A DNA stretch of 64,000 bases from Kiloniellaceae bacterium. Its GTDB lineage: Bacteria; Pseudomonadota; Alphaproteobacteria; Kiloniellales; Kiloniellaceae. Below the pieces are notes generated by a model. The model was not told the origin of the DNA. It did not search any database and was given only the letters and a program-made list of their open reading frames with translations. A program made the position numbers and the translations under genes. The stretch spans positions 67,155-131,154 of the forward strand of contig JAJFGK010000023.1 of NCBI GenBank assembly GCA_021776195.1, given 5' to 3'. The stretch's first letter is position 1. Every line of letters starts with the position of its first letter. Shown here piece by piece: positions 43,702 through 52,111 of this stretch.

Positions 43702-44837
43702 GCGGCAAGCCGAGCCGGCGCAAAGGCCGTCATGGCGTCGGGTGTCTGGCCGGTGAGCAGGCAATCGGCCAGCAGCCGCGCCAATGCGGGCGCCAGGGAG
43801 TAGCCGCCGCGCGCGCCGGCGTTGACCCAGACACCCGGGCAACCGGGTAGAGGCCCGAGCAGCGGCAGGGCGTCGGGCGCCACGGCCTCATAGCCCGACC
43901 AGGACCGCACGATATGCAGGGGCTCCAGTCCCGGCGCGATGGCCATGGCGACGCGCAGATTGTGCAGCAGGTTCTCGTAGTCGAGCTCCTTGGTTCCCTG
44001 GGCGAGATCGCCACGCCCCTGCCAGCCGCCACCGACAATGCAGGTCCCGTTGGCGAACTGCTTGAGCGACAGCACGCCCCGGCTGTGGGTCACGATTCTG
44101 TCGATAAAAGCCGGCGCCGACTCGGTTATCGACAGCATGTTCACGTCGACGCGCAGCGGCAGAGCGGCCCCCAGCATTACCGCGATCCCGCTGGACCAGG
44201 GGCCCGCGGCGATCACCAGGGCCCGGCAGGTCAGGGCGCCCGACGCCGTCTTGAGCCGCCACTCCGCGCCGCGCCGCTCGATGGCCAGAACGGCGCACCC
44301 GGTCGCGACCGTGACGCCGGCCGCGCGAACCGCGCGGACCAGCCCGTGGCCGGCGGAAAGCGGCACGGTCAGGGCATCCTCGGGGCAAAGCGCCGCGGCC
44401 AGCACGGTCGGGCCGAGCCAGGGCGCCTCCTCGCGCAGCCCGGCGCCTTCCAGCAGGGTCACCGAAAGGCCCTGGCGCCGTTGCGCCTCGACCGATAGGG
44501 CGAGACGGTCGCGATCCAGGTCGGTCACCGCGACGCGCAGGCCACCGGGCTGCATGAAACCGATATCTTCGCCAATCTCGCCAGCGAGTTCGGCCCACAG
44601 GGCGATGGACCGGCGCATGAGCTGCCAGGCCCCGGGATGCTTGACCTGCAGCGACAGGGTTCCGGCATTGGCGCCCGAGGCGTCGCCCCAGGGCTCGCCG
44701 CGCTCCAGGACCGCGACATCGCGACCGCCACGCGCCAGATAGAGGGCGCTGCAGAGCCCGGCGATACCGCCACCGACGACCGCGATCTCGCAGTCTTGCG
44801 GAGGGCCGTTTCCGGCCTCTACGCGGTGGCCGGCCAT
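43698..44837 (-). CDS. FAD-dependent amino-acid dehydrogenase catalytic subunit (DAO family; LhpB/HcnC-like)
   Basis: The 379-residue product is a DAO-family flavoprotein: 'EIAVVGGGIAGLCSALYLAR', 'GANAGTLSLQVKHPGAWQLM', 'LVIAAGPWSSGIAVMLG', 'LPLRVDVNMLSITESAP', and the FAD-closing 'GYEAVAPDALPLLGPLPG' with 'GARGGYSLAPALARLLAD'. It probably oxidises a secondary amine or amino acid such as glycine, D-hydroxyproline or an opine. It is first of the three overlapping dehydrogenase genes and starts 9 bp after the DapA-family gene. The set resembles lhpBEF of hydroxyproline-degrading pseudomonads, but no 2-epimerase is seen in the window. Confidence 0.92.
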   Translation of the reverse strand: MAGHRVEAGNGPPQDCEIAVVGGGIAGLCSALYLARGGRDVAVLERGEPWGDASGANAGTLSLQVKHPGAWQLMRRSIALWAELAGEIGEDIGFMQPGGLRVAVTDLDRDRLALSVEAQRRQGLSVTLLEGAGLREEAPWLGPTVLAAALCPEDALTVPLSAGHGLVRAVRAAGVTVATGCAVLAIERRGAEWRLKTASGALTCRALVIAAGPWSSGIAVMLGAALPLRVDVNMLSITESAPAFIDRIVTHSRGVLSLKQFANGTCIVGGGWQGRGDLAQGTKELDYENLLHNLRVAMAIAPGLEPLHIVRSWSGYEAVAPDALPLLGPLPGCPGVWVNAGARGGYSLAPALARLLADCLLTGQTPDAMTAFAPARLAA

Positions 44838-44846
44838 CGCGGCGCC

Positions 44847-45761
44847 CTACTGCGCGGCGATCTGATCGAGGGCGCCGATCTCGCTCAGCATTTGGGCGAG
44901 TCGGGCCCGTCCCGCCTCGTCCATGCGCAGATGGGGGCGGCGCGGCGGGCCGACCGGCCGACCGACCAGGTTCATGGCCTCCTTGATCACCACGTAAGCG
45001 CCGTAGCCGCCGGCGTAGAAGGCCTCGAAGAGCCGGTCCATGACATCTTCGAGAACCATGGCTTCGGCCCAGCGGCCCGCCGCCGCATGCTCATAGAACT
45101 CGACGCTGCGCCGGCCCAGGATGTTCGCGCTCATCGAGACGATGCCGGCGCCGCCCCGGCCGAGGGTGGCCAGGGCATAGGGCTCGAGCCCGGAAAAGAC
45201 CGCGAGCCGGTCGCCCACCACCCGGAGAACCTGGGAGATCTGATAGAGGTCCTTGCTGCTCTCCTTCAACGCCACCACGCTGTCGAAGGCGCAAAGCCGC
45301 TCGACCACCCCTGCGGTCAGGTTGACCTGGGTGCGCCCCGGGTTGTTGTAGATCATCAACGGCAGACCGACCCCGGCCAGCGCTTCGAAGTGGCCCAGCA
45401 CCTCGCGCTCGTTCGGCAGGGCGTAGGGCGGCGCCAGAACCATGGCGCCGTCGCAGCCAAGCTCGGCGGCGCCGCGGGTCAGGGCCACCGCATCGTCGGT
45501 GGAGATCGCCGAGGTTCCGGCGATCAACGCCGTGCCCGCCCCAATCTCCTCGCGCGCCAGGGCAAAGAGGCGGCGCCGTTCCTCGTCGTGCAGGGTGTAC
45601 CATTCGCCGGTCGAGCCGGCGACGATGATCCCCTGCACGCCGTCCTCCTGGAAGCGCCGCATCAGGGCGCGAAAAGCCCCCTCGTCGAGCGCCCCGTCCT
45701 CGGTAAAGGGCGTCGCCGAAACGACAAAGACGCCACGCCAATCGCTCTTTTGTCCAGCCAT
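44847..45761 (-). CDS. DapA/N-acetylneuraminate-lyase family protein (candidate hydroxyproline-pathway deaminase)
   Basis: The 304-residue protein has the class I aldolase barrel of the DHDPS/NAL family: 'VSATPFTEDGALDEGAFRAL', 'GIIVAGSTGEWYTLHDEER', 'LPLMIYNNPGRTQVNLT' (catalytic Tyr) and 'VVALKESSKDLYQISQV' (Schiff-base Lys). Members include dihydrodipicolinate synthase, neuraminate lyase, and the pyrroline-4-hydroxy-2-carboxylate deaminase of hydroxyproline degradation. A housekeeping DapA role is unlikely because the gene heads a dehydrogenase operon. ATG 45761 has GGGGAG 10 bp upstream; the open frame to 45818 is less likely. Confidence 0.9.
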   Translation of the reverse strand: MAGQKSDWRGVFVVSATPFTEDGALDEGAFRALMRRFQEDGVQGIIVAGSTGEWYTLHDEERRRLFALAREEIGAGTALIAGTSAISTDDAVALTRGAAELGCDGAMVLAPPYALPNEREVLGHFEALAGVGLPLMIYNNPGRTQVNLTAGVVERLCAFDSVVALKESSKDLYQISQVLRVVGDRLAVFSGLEPYALATLGRGGAGIVSMSANILGRRSVEFYEHAAAGRWAEAMVLEDVMDRLFEAFYAGGYGAYVVIKEAMNLVGRPVGPPRRPHLRMDEAGRARLAQMLSEIGALDQIAAQ

Positions 45762-45925
45762 GGTCAGTCGCTCCCCTTCCGCGTTGCCTGGGCAATCCAC
45801 CGCAAAACTCTCCGCCAAGGAAATTGTTTATGCAAGGCGCCCGTCTTGCGGCGACGGTCCGATCGGTGCACCGTGCCGGCCAAAGAAGTGGACCGAAGGT
45901 CCACGATTGGCAGGGGACAGGCGGC

Positions 45926-46720
45926 ATGACTCCGGCACTGCTGATGGGTGACGAAGGCGCGGTGCGGGTTTTGACCCTCGATCGCCCGCGGCGCCTCAAT
46001 GCGCTCGACGGGCCCCTGCGCGGGGCCTTGGTCGCGGCGCTGCAAGAGGCCGCGGAAGATGAGGCCGTCGGTGCCGTTTTGATTACCGGCAGCGGCGAAC
46101 GGGCCTTTTGCGCCGGCCAGGATCTGAACGAGAGCAGCACGCTGGGCGGCGCCGACGAGGGCGGCTGGATCGGCTCCTGGCAGCGCATGTTCACGGCCTT
46201 CATCGGGCACCCCAAGCCCATCGTCGCGGCCCTGAACGGGATCGCCGCCGGCGGCGGCCTGGAGATCGCCATGTTCTCGGACCTGCGGGTCGGCACCCCG
46301 GCCACCCGACTGATCATGGCCGAGGTCGATATCGGCCTGCCGACCCTGATCGGCAGCTACTTTCTCCAGCTCCATCTCTTTGAATCGCGGATGCGCGAGA
46401 TCGTGCTCTCCGGGCGCACCATCGAGGCCGAGGAGGCCCGCGACATCGGCCTGCTCCAGCGCGTCGTCGCACCCGAGGCTCTCCAGGCCGAGGCGCTGGC
46501 CCTCGCCGGCGATCTCGCCGCCAAGCCGCCCCGGGCCATGGCCCTGACCCTCGGTCGGTTCCGCCAGCGCCTGCTGGGCGCGATCGAGCGCGGCGGCCTC
46601 TGGGAGGCCCTCGGCCGTTACCAGGGCGAGGCCATGGCCAGCGGCGAGCCGCAAGAGGTGATGGCCGGCTTCCTTGCCGAGCGCGCCCGGCGCAAAGAAA
46701 TCCGAACCCACGAGAATTGA
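45926..46720 (+). CDS. Enoyl-CoA hydratase/isomerase family protein
   Basis: The 264-residue crotonase-fold protein has 'RPRRLNALDGPLRGALVAAL', the first oxyanion-hole segment 'ERAFCAGQDLNESSTLG', the second 'KPIVAALNGIAAGGGLEIAM', and 'TLIGSYFLQLHLFESRMREI'. It hydrates or isomerises an acyl-CoA. The start ATG 45926 is preceded by AGGGGACAGG; the frame is open to 45824. The next crotonase gene follows after 14 bp. The acidic residue that usually follows the second glycine-rich segment appears in 'AEVDIGLPTLIGS' rather than the usual PE motif, so activity may differ. Confidence 0.9.
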   Translation: MTPALLMGDEGAVRVLTLDRPRRLNALDGPLRGALVAALQEAAEDEAVGAVLITGSGERAFCAGQDLNESSTLGGADEGGWIGSWQRMFTAFIGHPKPIVAALNGIAAGGGLEIAMFSDLRVGTPATRLIMAEVDIGLPTLIGSYFLQLHLFESRMREIVLSGRTIEAEEARDIGLLQRVVAPEALQAEALALAGDLAAKPPRAMALTLGRFRQRLLGAIERGGLWEALGRYQGEAMASGEPQEVMAGFLAERARRKEIRTHEN

Positions 46721-46734
46721 AGGAACCAGCAATC

Positions 46735-47517
46735 ATGGCAGACGACAACGTTTTGATCGAGGTCCGCGACGGCATCGGGACCGCCACGCTCAACAAGCCC
46801 GACCGGCTCAACGCCTGGGATACCCCGATGCGCGAACGACTGGCGGGCGTGCTGGGCGACTTCAACGACGACCCGGCGGTGCGTGCGGTGATCGTCACCG
46901 GGGCTGGCGAGCTGGCCTTCAGCGCCGGCCAGGACCTCGGCGAGACCAAGGAGTTCTCTTCGGGCGAAGAGGGCAAGGCCTGGTTCCTCACCTGGCGGAC
47001 CTTCTACGACGCCTTTCGGCGGCTCGACAAACCGGTCATCGCGGCGCTCAACGGTGTCGCCGCCGGCTCGGCCTTTCAGGTCGCCATGCTGGCCGACGTG
47101 CGGGTCGGCCATCCCGGCGTGCGCATGGGCCAGCCCGAGATCAACTCGGGCATTCCCAGCGTGCTCGGGCCCTTGCTGATGAACGCGCGCATCGGCCTCT
47201 CGCGCACCATCGAGCTGACCTTGACCGGGCGCATGATGGAGGCCGAGGAGTGCCACCACATCGGCCTGATCCACTATCTGGTGCCGGAGAGCGAGGTCAT
47301 GGCGAAAGCACGCGAGCTCGGCGACCTGCTGGCGGCCAAGCCGCCCATCGCCATGCGCCTCAACCGCCGGCGATTCCGCGAGATGACCCAGGCGGACTTC
47401 GACGATGCCTTCGCGGCCGGCCAGTCGATCCAGGAGGAAGCCTACGGCTCGGGCGAACCGCAGGCCGCGATGGAGGCCTTCTTCGCCGAACGCGCCGCGC
47501 GGAAATCGGGCGGCTGA
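46735..47517 (+). CDS. Enoyl-CoA hydratase/isomerase family protein
   Basis: The 260-residue crotonase has 'KPDRLNAWDTPMRERLAGVL', oxyanion segments 'ELAFSAGQDLGETKEF' and 'KPVIAALNGVAAGSAFQVAM', then 'GQPEINSGIPSVLGP', in which the Glu of 'PEINSG' lies at the catalytic position. It starts at ATG 46735, behind AAGGAACC, 14 bp after the preceding crotonase stop. Two crotonases side by side suggest successive steps on an unsaturated or branched acyl-CoA. The partner acyl-CoA synthetase is probably that at 50160-51788, now separated by an insertion sequence and on the opposite strand. Confidence 0.9.
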   Translation: MADDNVLIEVRDGIGTATLNKPDRLNAWDTPMRERLAGVLGDFNDDPAVRAVIVTGAGELAFSAGQDLGETKEFSSGEEGKAWFLTWRTFYDAFRRLDKPVIAALNGVAAGSAFQVAMLADVRVGHPGVRMGQPEINSGIPSVLGPLLMNARIGLSRTIELTLTGRMMEAEECHHIGLIHYLVPESEVMAKARELGDLLAAKPPIAMRLNRRRFREMTQADFDDAFAAGQSIQEEAYGSGEPQAAMEAFFAERAARKSGG

Positions 47518-47604
47518 TAGGACCTCGCGGTAACTTGGTTTTCCGAACCTGGCCTAACAATTGTTTACTATCAATAGACTGAAGAGAGTTCATCCACCTC
47601 GTTG

Positions 47605-47623
47605 TCATTGCCGGACTTGATCC
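47605..47623. repeat. Left part of an interrupted palindromic intergenic repeat
   Basis: CATTGCCGG followed by ACTTGAT, continued at 48914 by CCGGCAATCCAGG, restores the palindrome ATTGCCGG-ACTTGAT-CCGGCAAT once the insertion sequence and one copy of its target duplication are removed. It resembles the palindromic intergenic repeats common in alphaproteobacteria. Confidence 0.7.
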
Positions 47624-48904
47624 ACTGCTGTCCGGTTTAAAATTGTGGACGTTGTGCATGGCATTGATTCTACTCATCTCCAAGCGTTTAGCGACGTTTT
47701 GGACATGAGAAAGGACCAACGCCATGCCCCATCACAATAGCGTTTTCCATGATCTTTTGAAGCGTGTTCCCTGGGATGCTTTCGAGGCATTGGTCACTGA
47801 GCACGAGGCAGACAAGCATGTCCGCCGCCTCGCAACAAAAAGCCAGCTGGTGGCACTGCTGTACGGCCAACTGTCGGGTGCTTCGAGCCTGCGCGAGATT
47901 GTCGGCGGCCTGGAGAGCCACGCCAATCGCCTCTATCACTTGGGTGCCCGGCCTGTGATGCGCTCCAGCCTTGCCGACGCCAACGCCAAGCGGCCTCATG
48001 ACGTGTTTGCGGGGCTGTTCGCCGAGATGGTGAAGCAGGCCCACCGTGGACTGCGTCGCAAGATTGGCGAGAGCCTCTACCTGATCGATTCGACCGGCAT
48101 CCGCCTGAGCGGATTAAGCGCCGATTGGGCCCGCTTCTCGGCCAAGGCCTGCGGCGCCAAGGCTCATGTCATCTACGACGCCAAGGCCGAGCGGCCGGTC
48201 TACGCCGCGGTCACCGCGTCGCGGGTCAACGACATTACCGCCGCCCAGGTCATGCCGATCGAGGCCGGAGCCACCTATGTCTTTGACCTGGGATACTACG
48301 ATTACGCCTGGTGGGCCAAACTGGACGCCGCCGGATGCCACATCGTCACACGCTTCAAGTCCAACACCCCTTTGACCGTCACAGCGCAGCTCGATCTGCC
48401 CGCTGGCTTGCCAAAAGATAGCAACATCCTATCCGACAGCATCGGCCTGCTGCCCCAACGCCAAGCTAGAAGCCGCAAGAACCCCTTCCAGGACCCGGTA
48501 CGCGAGGTGCGCGTCATGACCGACAACGGCAAGGTGCTGCGCATTCTCTCCAACGATCTCGACGCCCCCGCCCAGGACATCGCCGCGCTCTACAAGCGCC
48601 GCTGGGCCATCGAGCTGTTCTTCCGGTGGGTCAAGCAGACCCTCAAGATCAAACACTTCCTCGGAACCAGCGAAAACGCCGTGCGCATCCAGATCGCCGT
48701 GGCCCTGATCGCCTACCTCCTGCTCCAGCTCGCTAAGGCCGCTCAAAACAACGTCAAAAGTCCGATCGCTTTCGCACGCCTCGTGCGCGCAAATCTCATG
48801 CACCGAAAACGTCTCGACCGCCTCCTCAAACCCGAAACAAGACCACCCCAAAACCAAAACCAGTTGAACCTACAATGGAACTGAGATTTAAACCGGACAG
48901 CAGT
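47624..48904 (+). mobile_element. IS4-family insertion sequence, complete, 1281 bp
   Basis: Terminal inverted repeats begin ACTGCTGTCCGGTTTAAA at 47624 and are matched by the complementary sequence ending at 48904; they are perfect over 18 bp. The 11-bp sequence GGACTTGATCC stands directly before (47613-47623) and after (48905-48915) the element, a target duplication of the length typical for IS4. A single intact transposase fills the element. Perfect ends, intact gene and perfect duplication indicate a recent insertion. Confidence 0.93.
47724..48884 (+). CDS. IS4-family DDE transposase
   Basis: The 386-residue protein has an N-terminal DUF4372-type region ('FHDLLKRVPWDAFEALVTEH', 'SQLVALLYGQLSGASSLREI') and a DDE catalytic domain: Asp122 in 'YLIDSTGIRL', Asp188 in 'VFDLGYYDY' and Glu297 in the Y-R-E-K box 'YKRRWAIELFFRWVKQTLK'. 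It cuts and joins the ends of the element. The frame is intact, so the element may still move. The C-terminal 'RPPQNQNQLNLQWN' is common in this group. Confidence 0.95.
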   Translation: MPHHNSVFHDLLKRVPWDAFEALVTEHEADKHVRRLATKSQLVALLYGQLSGASSLREIVGGLESHANRLYHLGARPVMRSSLADANAKRPHDVFAGLFAEMVKQAHRGLRRKIGESLYLIDSTGIRLSGLSADWARFSAKACGAKAHVIYDAKAERPVYAAVTASRVNDITAAQVMPIEAGATYVFDLGYYDYAWWAKLDAAGCHIVTRFKSNTPLTVTAQLDLPAGLPKDSNILSDSIGLLPQRQARSRKNPFQDPVREVRVMTDNGKVLRILSNDLDAPAQDIAALYKRRWAIELFFRWVKQTLKIKHFLGTSENAVRIQIAVALIAYLLLQLAKAAQNNVKSPIAFARLVRANLMHRKRLDRLLKPETRPPQNQNQLNLQWN

Positions 48905-48985
48905 GGACTTGATCCGGCAATCCAGGAACTGCTCGCAATGCGCAATTCCTGGGCTCTCGGGTCAAGCCCGAGAGCGACACTTTAG
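48905..48985. repeat. Right part of the interrupted palindromic repeat
   Basis: After the target duplication the repeat continues with CCGGCAATCCAGGAA, which pairs with TTCCTGG further on, and then GCTCTCGGG-TCAAG-CCCGAGAGC, a perfect 9-bp stem. These nested stems match the layout of REP-type intergenic elements. No gene is seen between here and 49058. Confidence 0.65.
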
Positions 48986-49058
48986 GATGCAAGAATGCCT
49001 GTATCCTCTTGATATAAAGACATTTCCCTCTGCATCGTGTCCTGAGCTCAGTTACGCC

Positions 49059-50126
49059 TCACCACTGCCGACTGCCGGTGTCCTCGATCTCCCAGACTTC
49101 CCGGCTCTGGGTTTCCCGGCTGCGGGTCACCCGCAGGTGGCTGTTGAGAATGCCCGCGCTCATGGTCTGGAAATGGAAACAGGCGGCGCGCAGGCCCTCT
49201 TCGGCCGCGTCGCCGAAGGGCCGGAAAGAGTCGAGCACGATGCGCTGGCGCTCGGGCGCAAGGTCCTCGTGGCTGAAGGTCTGGGAGCAGCAGTCGAGCA
49301 GGCCGGCGAAGAGCCTCGCGACATCGCGCGCGCCGGTTCCCTCGATGGCCATGCGCGTCGCCATCTCGTGGCTGTACTGCACGGCCAGACAGCGCATGGT
49401 CTGCTGCACGAGGTACCAGGCGGCGGTGGCGCCAAAGTGGCGCACGAGAATATCCACGGTGGTCTTGGCGTAGCGCGACGAGAAGTTACGCCGCGCCCGC
49501 ACCAGGCGCGCCTGGGGCCATTCCTCGGGATCGAGTTGCGGCGCCTTGACCGGGTCGTGCGGCGGGGTCGAGGCGACGTGCTCGATGCGGTAACGCTCCT
49601 CGGGCGCGAGGTCGTGCTCGTGTTCATAAAAGTAACCCTCGTCGTAGGGGTCGCCTTCCATGATGAACTTGGTGGCGACCCAGCCCAGGCGCGGGCAGCC
49701 CATCATCTCGCCGTTGCGCGGATGCCAGGAGCCGAGGATGGTACGGCGCAGCGACGCCGGCAGGGCCAGCATGGCTACGCCATCGTAAGTCCACATCGGC
49801 GCGGTGTAGCGGATCCAGGCCTTGCGCGGCCCCTCCTCGGCGTACTCCATCGACAGGCCGCCGATCAGGTTGGTGTAGTAGTGGTACTTCGCGGCGGCAA
49901 TGGCCGGCGGATCCTTGTCGATCCCCAGCTTCACCAGCCCCTCGTGATAGCGTTCGTCCTGGTGGTCGACCAGCAGGTCATGCCAGAGCCGGTGCAGGGC
50001 GGCCTCGCCCTTCTCACGAAAGGTGATCGCGGTCAGCCCCGAGAACATCCGGCCCCACAGCCGCGTGGCGGTGCCATAGCGGCGTTCGAGGGCTTCCAGT
50101 TCGGGGCCGGTTTCAGGAACACGCAT
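49059..50126 (-). CDS. Protein of unknown function
   Basis: I do not recognise this 355-residue family. It has no signal peptide or membrane segment, a helical N-terminal half ('GPELEALERRYGTATRLWGR', 'KGEAALHRLWHDLLVDHQDE') and conserved-looking aromatic stretches ('AAAKYHYYTNLIGGLSMEYA', 'WIRYTAPMWTYDGVAML', 'GWVATKFIMEGDPYDEGYFY', 'AAWYLVQQTMRCLAVQYSHE'). Several His, Glu and Cys residues ('YEHEHDL', 'DCCSQTFSHEDL') could bind metal. Codon use is like its neighbours, so it is a resident gene. It starts 33 bp after the acyl-CoA synthetase stop on the same strand, so the two are likely co-expressed and may act on the same acid. Confidence 0.75.
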   Translation of the reverse strand: MRVPETGPELEALERRYGTATRLWGRMFSGLTAITFREKGEAALHRLWHDLLVDHQDERYHEGLVKLGIDKDPPAIAAAKYHYYTNLIGGLSMEYAEEGPRKAWIRYTAPMWTYDGVAMLALPASLRRTILGSWHPRNGEMMGCPRLGWVATKFIMEGDPYDEGYFYEHEHDLAPEERYRIEHVASTPPHDPVKAPQLDPEEWPQARLVRARRNFSSRYAKTTVDILVRHFGATAAWYLVQQTMRCLAVQYSHEMATRMAIEGTGARDVARLFAGLLDCCSQTFSHEDLAPERQRIVLDSFRPFGDAAEEGLRAACFHFQTMSAGILNSHLRVTRSRETQSREVWEIEDTGSRQW

Positions 50127-50159
50127 GGTCGGATCTCCTCATGGTATGGGTCGCAATTG

Positions 50160-51788
50160 TCAGCGCCAGCGGGCCTCTGCGCCATCGTAGACGCCGGCGC
50201 GCAAATCGGCCTTGGCCGCGATCAGGTCGGACTTCTTGATCTTTTGGCTCGGCGTGCGGGGGAACTCCTCCACGAACTCGAGATAGCGCGGGACCTTGAA
50301 GGGCGCCAGGTTCGCCGCGCAATGGGCGAGGACCTGTTGCAGCAGGCACTCGTCCGCCGAGGCGCCGGGCTCGGGCTTGAGGTAGGCCTTCACCTCTTCC
50401 CCGCGCAGCTCGTCGGGCACCGGGATCACCGCGGCCTCCAGAATACCGGGCACCGCGCGGAGCACATATTCGACCTCGATGGCGGAGATGTTCTCGCCGC
50501 TGCGCCGGACCATGTCCTTGACCCGTCCCAGGTACCAGTGCCAGCCCTCCGCGTTGCGCCGGCCCAGATCGCCGGTGCGAAACCAGCCGCCGGCGTGGAA
50601 GGCAGACGCGTTGGCCTCGGGCTTTTCGAAGTAGCGCTGGAAAATGCCGGCGCCGCGCACACAGATCTCGCCGGGTTCGCCATCGGGACGCGGGTCGCCG
50701 TTCGGGTCGGCGATCATCACCTCACGAAAGGCGGTCGGCACCCCGACCGTGGCGCTGCCGGTCATCGCCGTCGCCTCCATCGGGACGTAGAGCGTGCAGC
50801 CGAGCTCGGTCATGGAGAAGCCCTGGCGCGCCAGCCCACCGTAGCGGCGCTCGTACATGGCATAGTTCTCGGGGCGATGGCTGTAGCAGGACATCGCGAT
50901 CAGATGATCCATGTGATCGTCGTCGCGCGCGGGCGCCCGCGAGACCACCTCGGGAAAGTTGCAGTACTCGATACGGTGGGCGCGCATCCAGTCGAGGAAG
51001 CGGCTGGAGTGCATGCGCCGGGCGACGAAGGCGCTGCCGCCCATCCAACAGGCCAGCAGGGTCAACCACTGGGCGTCCACGTAGTAGAAGGGCTGGGCGA
51101 TGAGAATCCGCCGCAGGCGGTCCTGGAACTGCGCCGCGCCGACCCGGCTGAAAGTCAGCCAGTAACGGTGGGTCTGCATCGCGCCCTTGGGCAGACCGGT
51201 GGTGCCGGAGGTGTACTGGATGTTCATCAGATCGTCCAAGGCCGGCGCGTCCGCGCGAGGGACACTTGGATCGGCGGCCTCGACCAGACTTTCCCAGTGC
51301 AGGGAATAGGCGGGATGACGGGCGCCGGCGACGATGACCTGGTCGCGCGGCACCGGCGCGCCCCGCTCGATCGCCCCGAGTGTCGGCAGCAGATCGGCGG
51401 CGATCACCAGATGCGACGCCCGCGAGTCCTCCAGCATGTAGCTGAGTTCGCGTGGCGTGTAGTTGTAGTTGATCGGCACCGTGACCGCGCCGAGGGACGC
51501 CAGGGCGAGCCAGGTAATGGGATAGTGGCGGGTCGTGTGAACCATCAGCCCCACGTGGCTGCCGGCGCCGATGCCAAGCGACGCCAGCGCGGACGCGGCA
51601 CGGCGCACGAGCAGAAAGGCCTCGCCATAGGCGATGGTGTCGCCCTCGTCGAAGAAATCGAGGAAAAGCCGCTCCGGATGCGCCCGCGCGCGGGACTCGA
51701 GCAGCGCGATGACGTTGGCCGGCAAGGGCGTCGCCTCGATCTCGCGCATCAAACGTTCTGTCGGCCAGTTCGGATCGGGTCTCGCCAT
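50160..51788 (-). CDS. AMP-forming acyl-CoA synthetase (CaiC/fatty-acid ligase-like)
   Basis: The 542-residue protein shows the adenylation motifs 'IQYTSGTTGLPKGAMQTHRY' (P-loop), 'TELGCTLYVPMEATAMTG', 'GWFRTGDLGRRNAEGWHWYL', 'GRVKDMVRRSGENISAIEVE' and the C-terminal lysine in 'PSQKIKKSDLI'. It activates a carboxylic acid to its CoA thioester in the cytoplasm. The opening 'VPINYNYTPRELSYMLEDSR' resembles ligases of the carnitine/crotonobetaine type, but the acid is not certain. It leads a two-gene unit with the unknown protein at 49059. Confidence 0.93.
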   Translation of the reverse strand: MARPDPNWPTERLMREIEATPLPANVIALLESRARAHPERLFLDFFDEGDTIAYGEAFLLVRRAASALASLGIGAGSHVGLMVHTTRHYPITWLALASLGAVTVPINYNYTPRELSYMLEDSRASHLVIAADLLPTLGAIERGAPVPRDQVIVAGARHPAYSLHWESLVEAADPSVPRADAPALDDLMNIQYTSGTTGLPKGAMQTHRYWLTFSRVGAAQFQDRLRRILIAQPFYYVDAQWLTLLACWMGGSAFVARRMHSSRFLDWMRAHRIEYCNFPEVVSRAPARDDDHMDHLIAMSCYSHRPENYAMYERRYGGLARQGFSMTELGCTLYVPMEATAMTGSATVGVPTAFREVMIADPNGDPRPDGEPGEICVRGAGIFQRYFEKPEANASAFHAGGWFRTGDLGRRNAEGWHWYLGRVKDMVRRSGENISAIEVEYVLRAVPGILEAAVIPVPDELRGEEVKAYLKPEPGASADECLLQQVLAHCAANLAPFKVPRYLEFVEEFPRTPSQKIKKSDLIAAKADLRAGVYDGAEARWR

Positions 51789-52111
51789 GCTCTAGCTTTC
51801 ACGCGCGGATCGTCCGCGGCCAATCGAATTCTGGGCCTCAAGTCCCAGGTCCGGGGCTGCGACGCTGCCTCACTCCACCCCCTATTGCAATAGACGCAAG
51901 ACGCAATCAGCCCTTGCCGCCCCTTCGGCAAGACCGATCGAGTTTTGCGACTCCAGGTTCAAGTCTCGCTGCTGCCAACTCGGACTAATCGTTTTATGCG
52001 GTTCATGGATCGGCCGAACCAAGTACTGCCGAGCACCGGGGAAAGGGGGGTTGACTACCACCTCCCCTTCGCTTCCGAATGTAAGGATCAAAAAAACGTA
52101 GGGAGCGAGTG
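51789..52111. other. 323-bp divergent intergenic region
   Basis: This region should hold the promoters of the acyl-CoA synthetase (minus) and the polyamine-type importer (plus). I see a 7-bp stem-loop CTTGCCG/CGGCAAG at 51913-51932 and an A-rich run (CAAAAAAACG) just before the ribosome site of the plus-strand gene, but no convincing operator. Confidence 0.5.

Noticed and set aside
45091..46317. Minus-strand open frame across the DapA/crotonase junction
   Set aside because: It spans a divergent promoter and two real genes in other frames; codon pattern is that of a shadow.
48903..51893. Nearly 1000-codon plus-strand open frame opposite the acyl-CoA synthetase
   Set aside because: Antisense shadow of two minus-strand genes; its product has no domain pattern.
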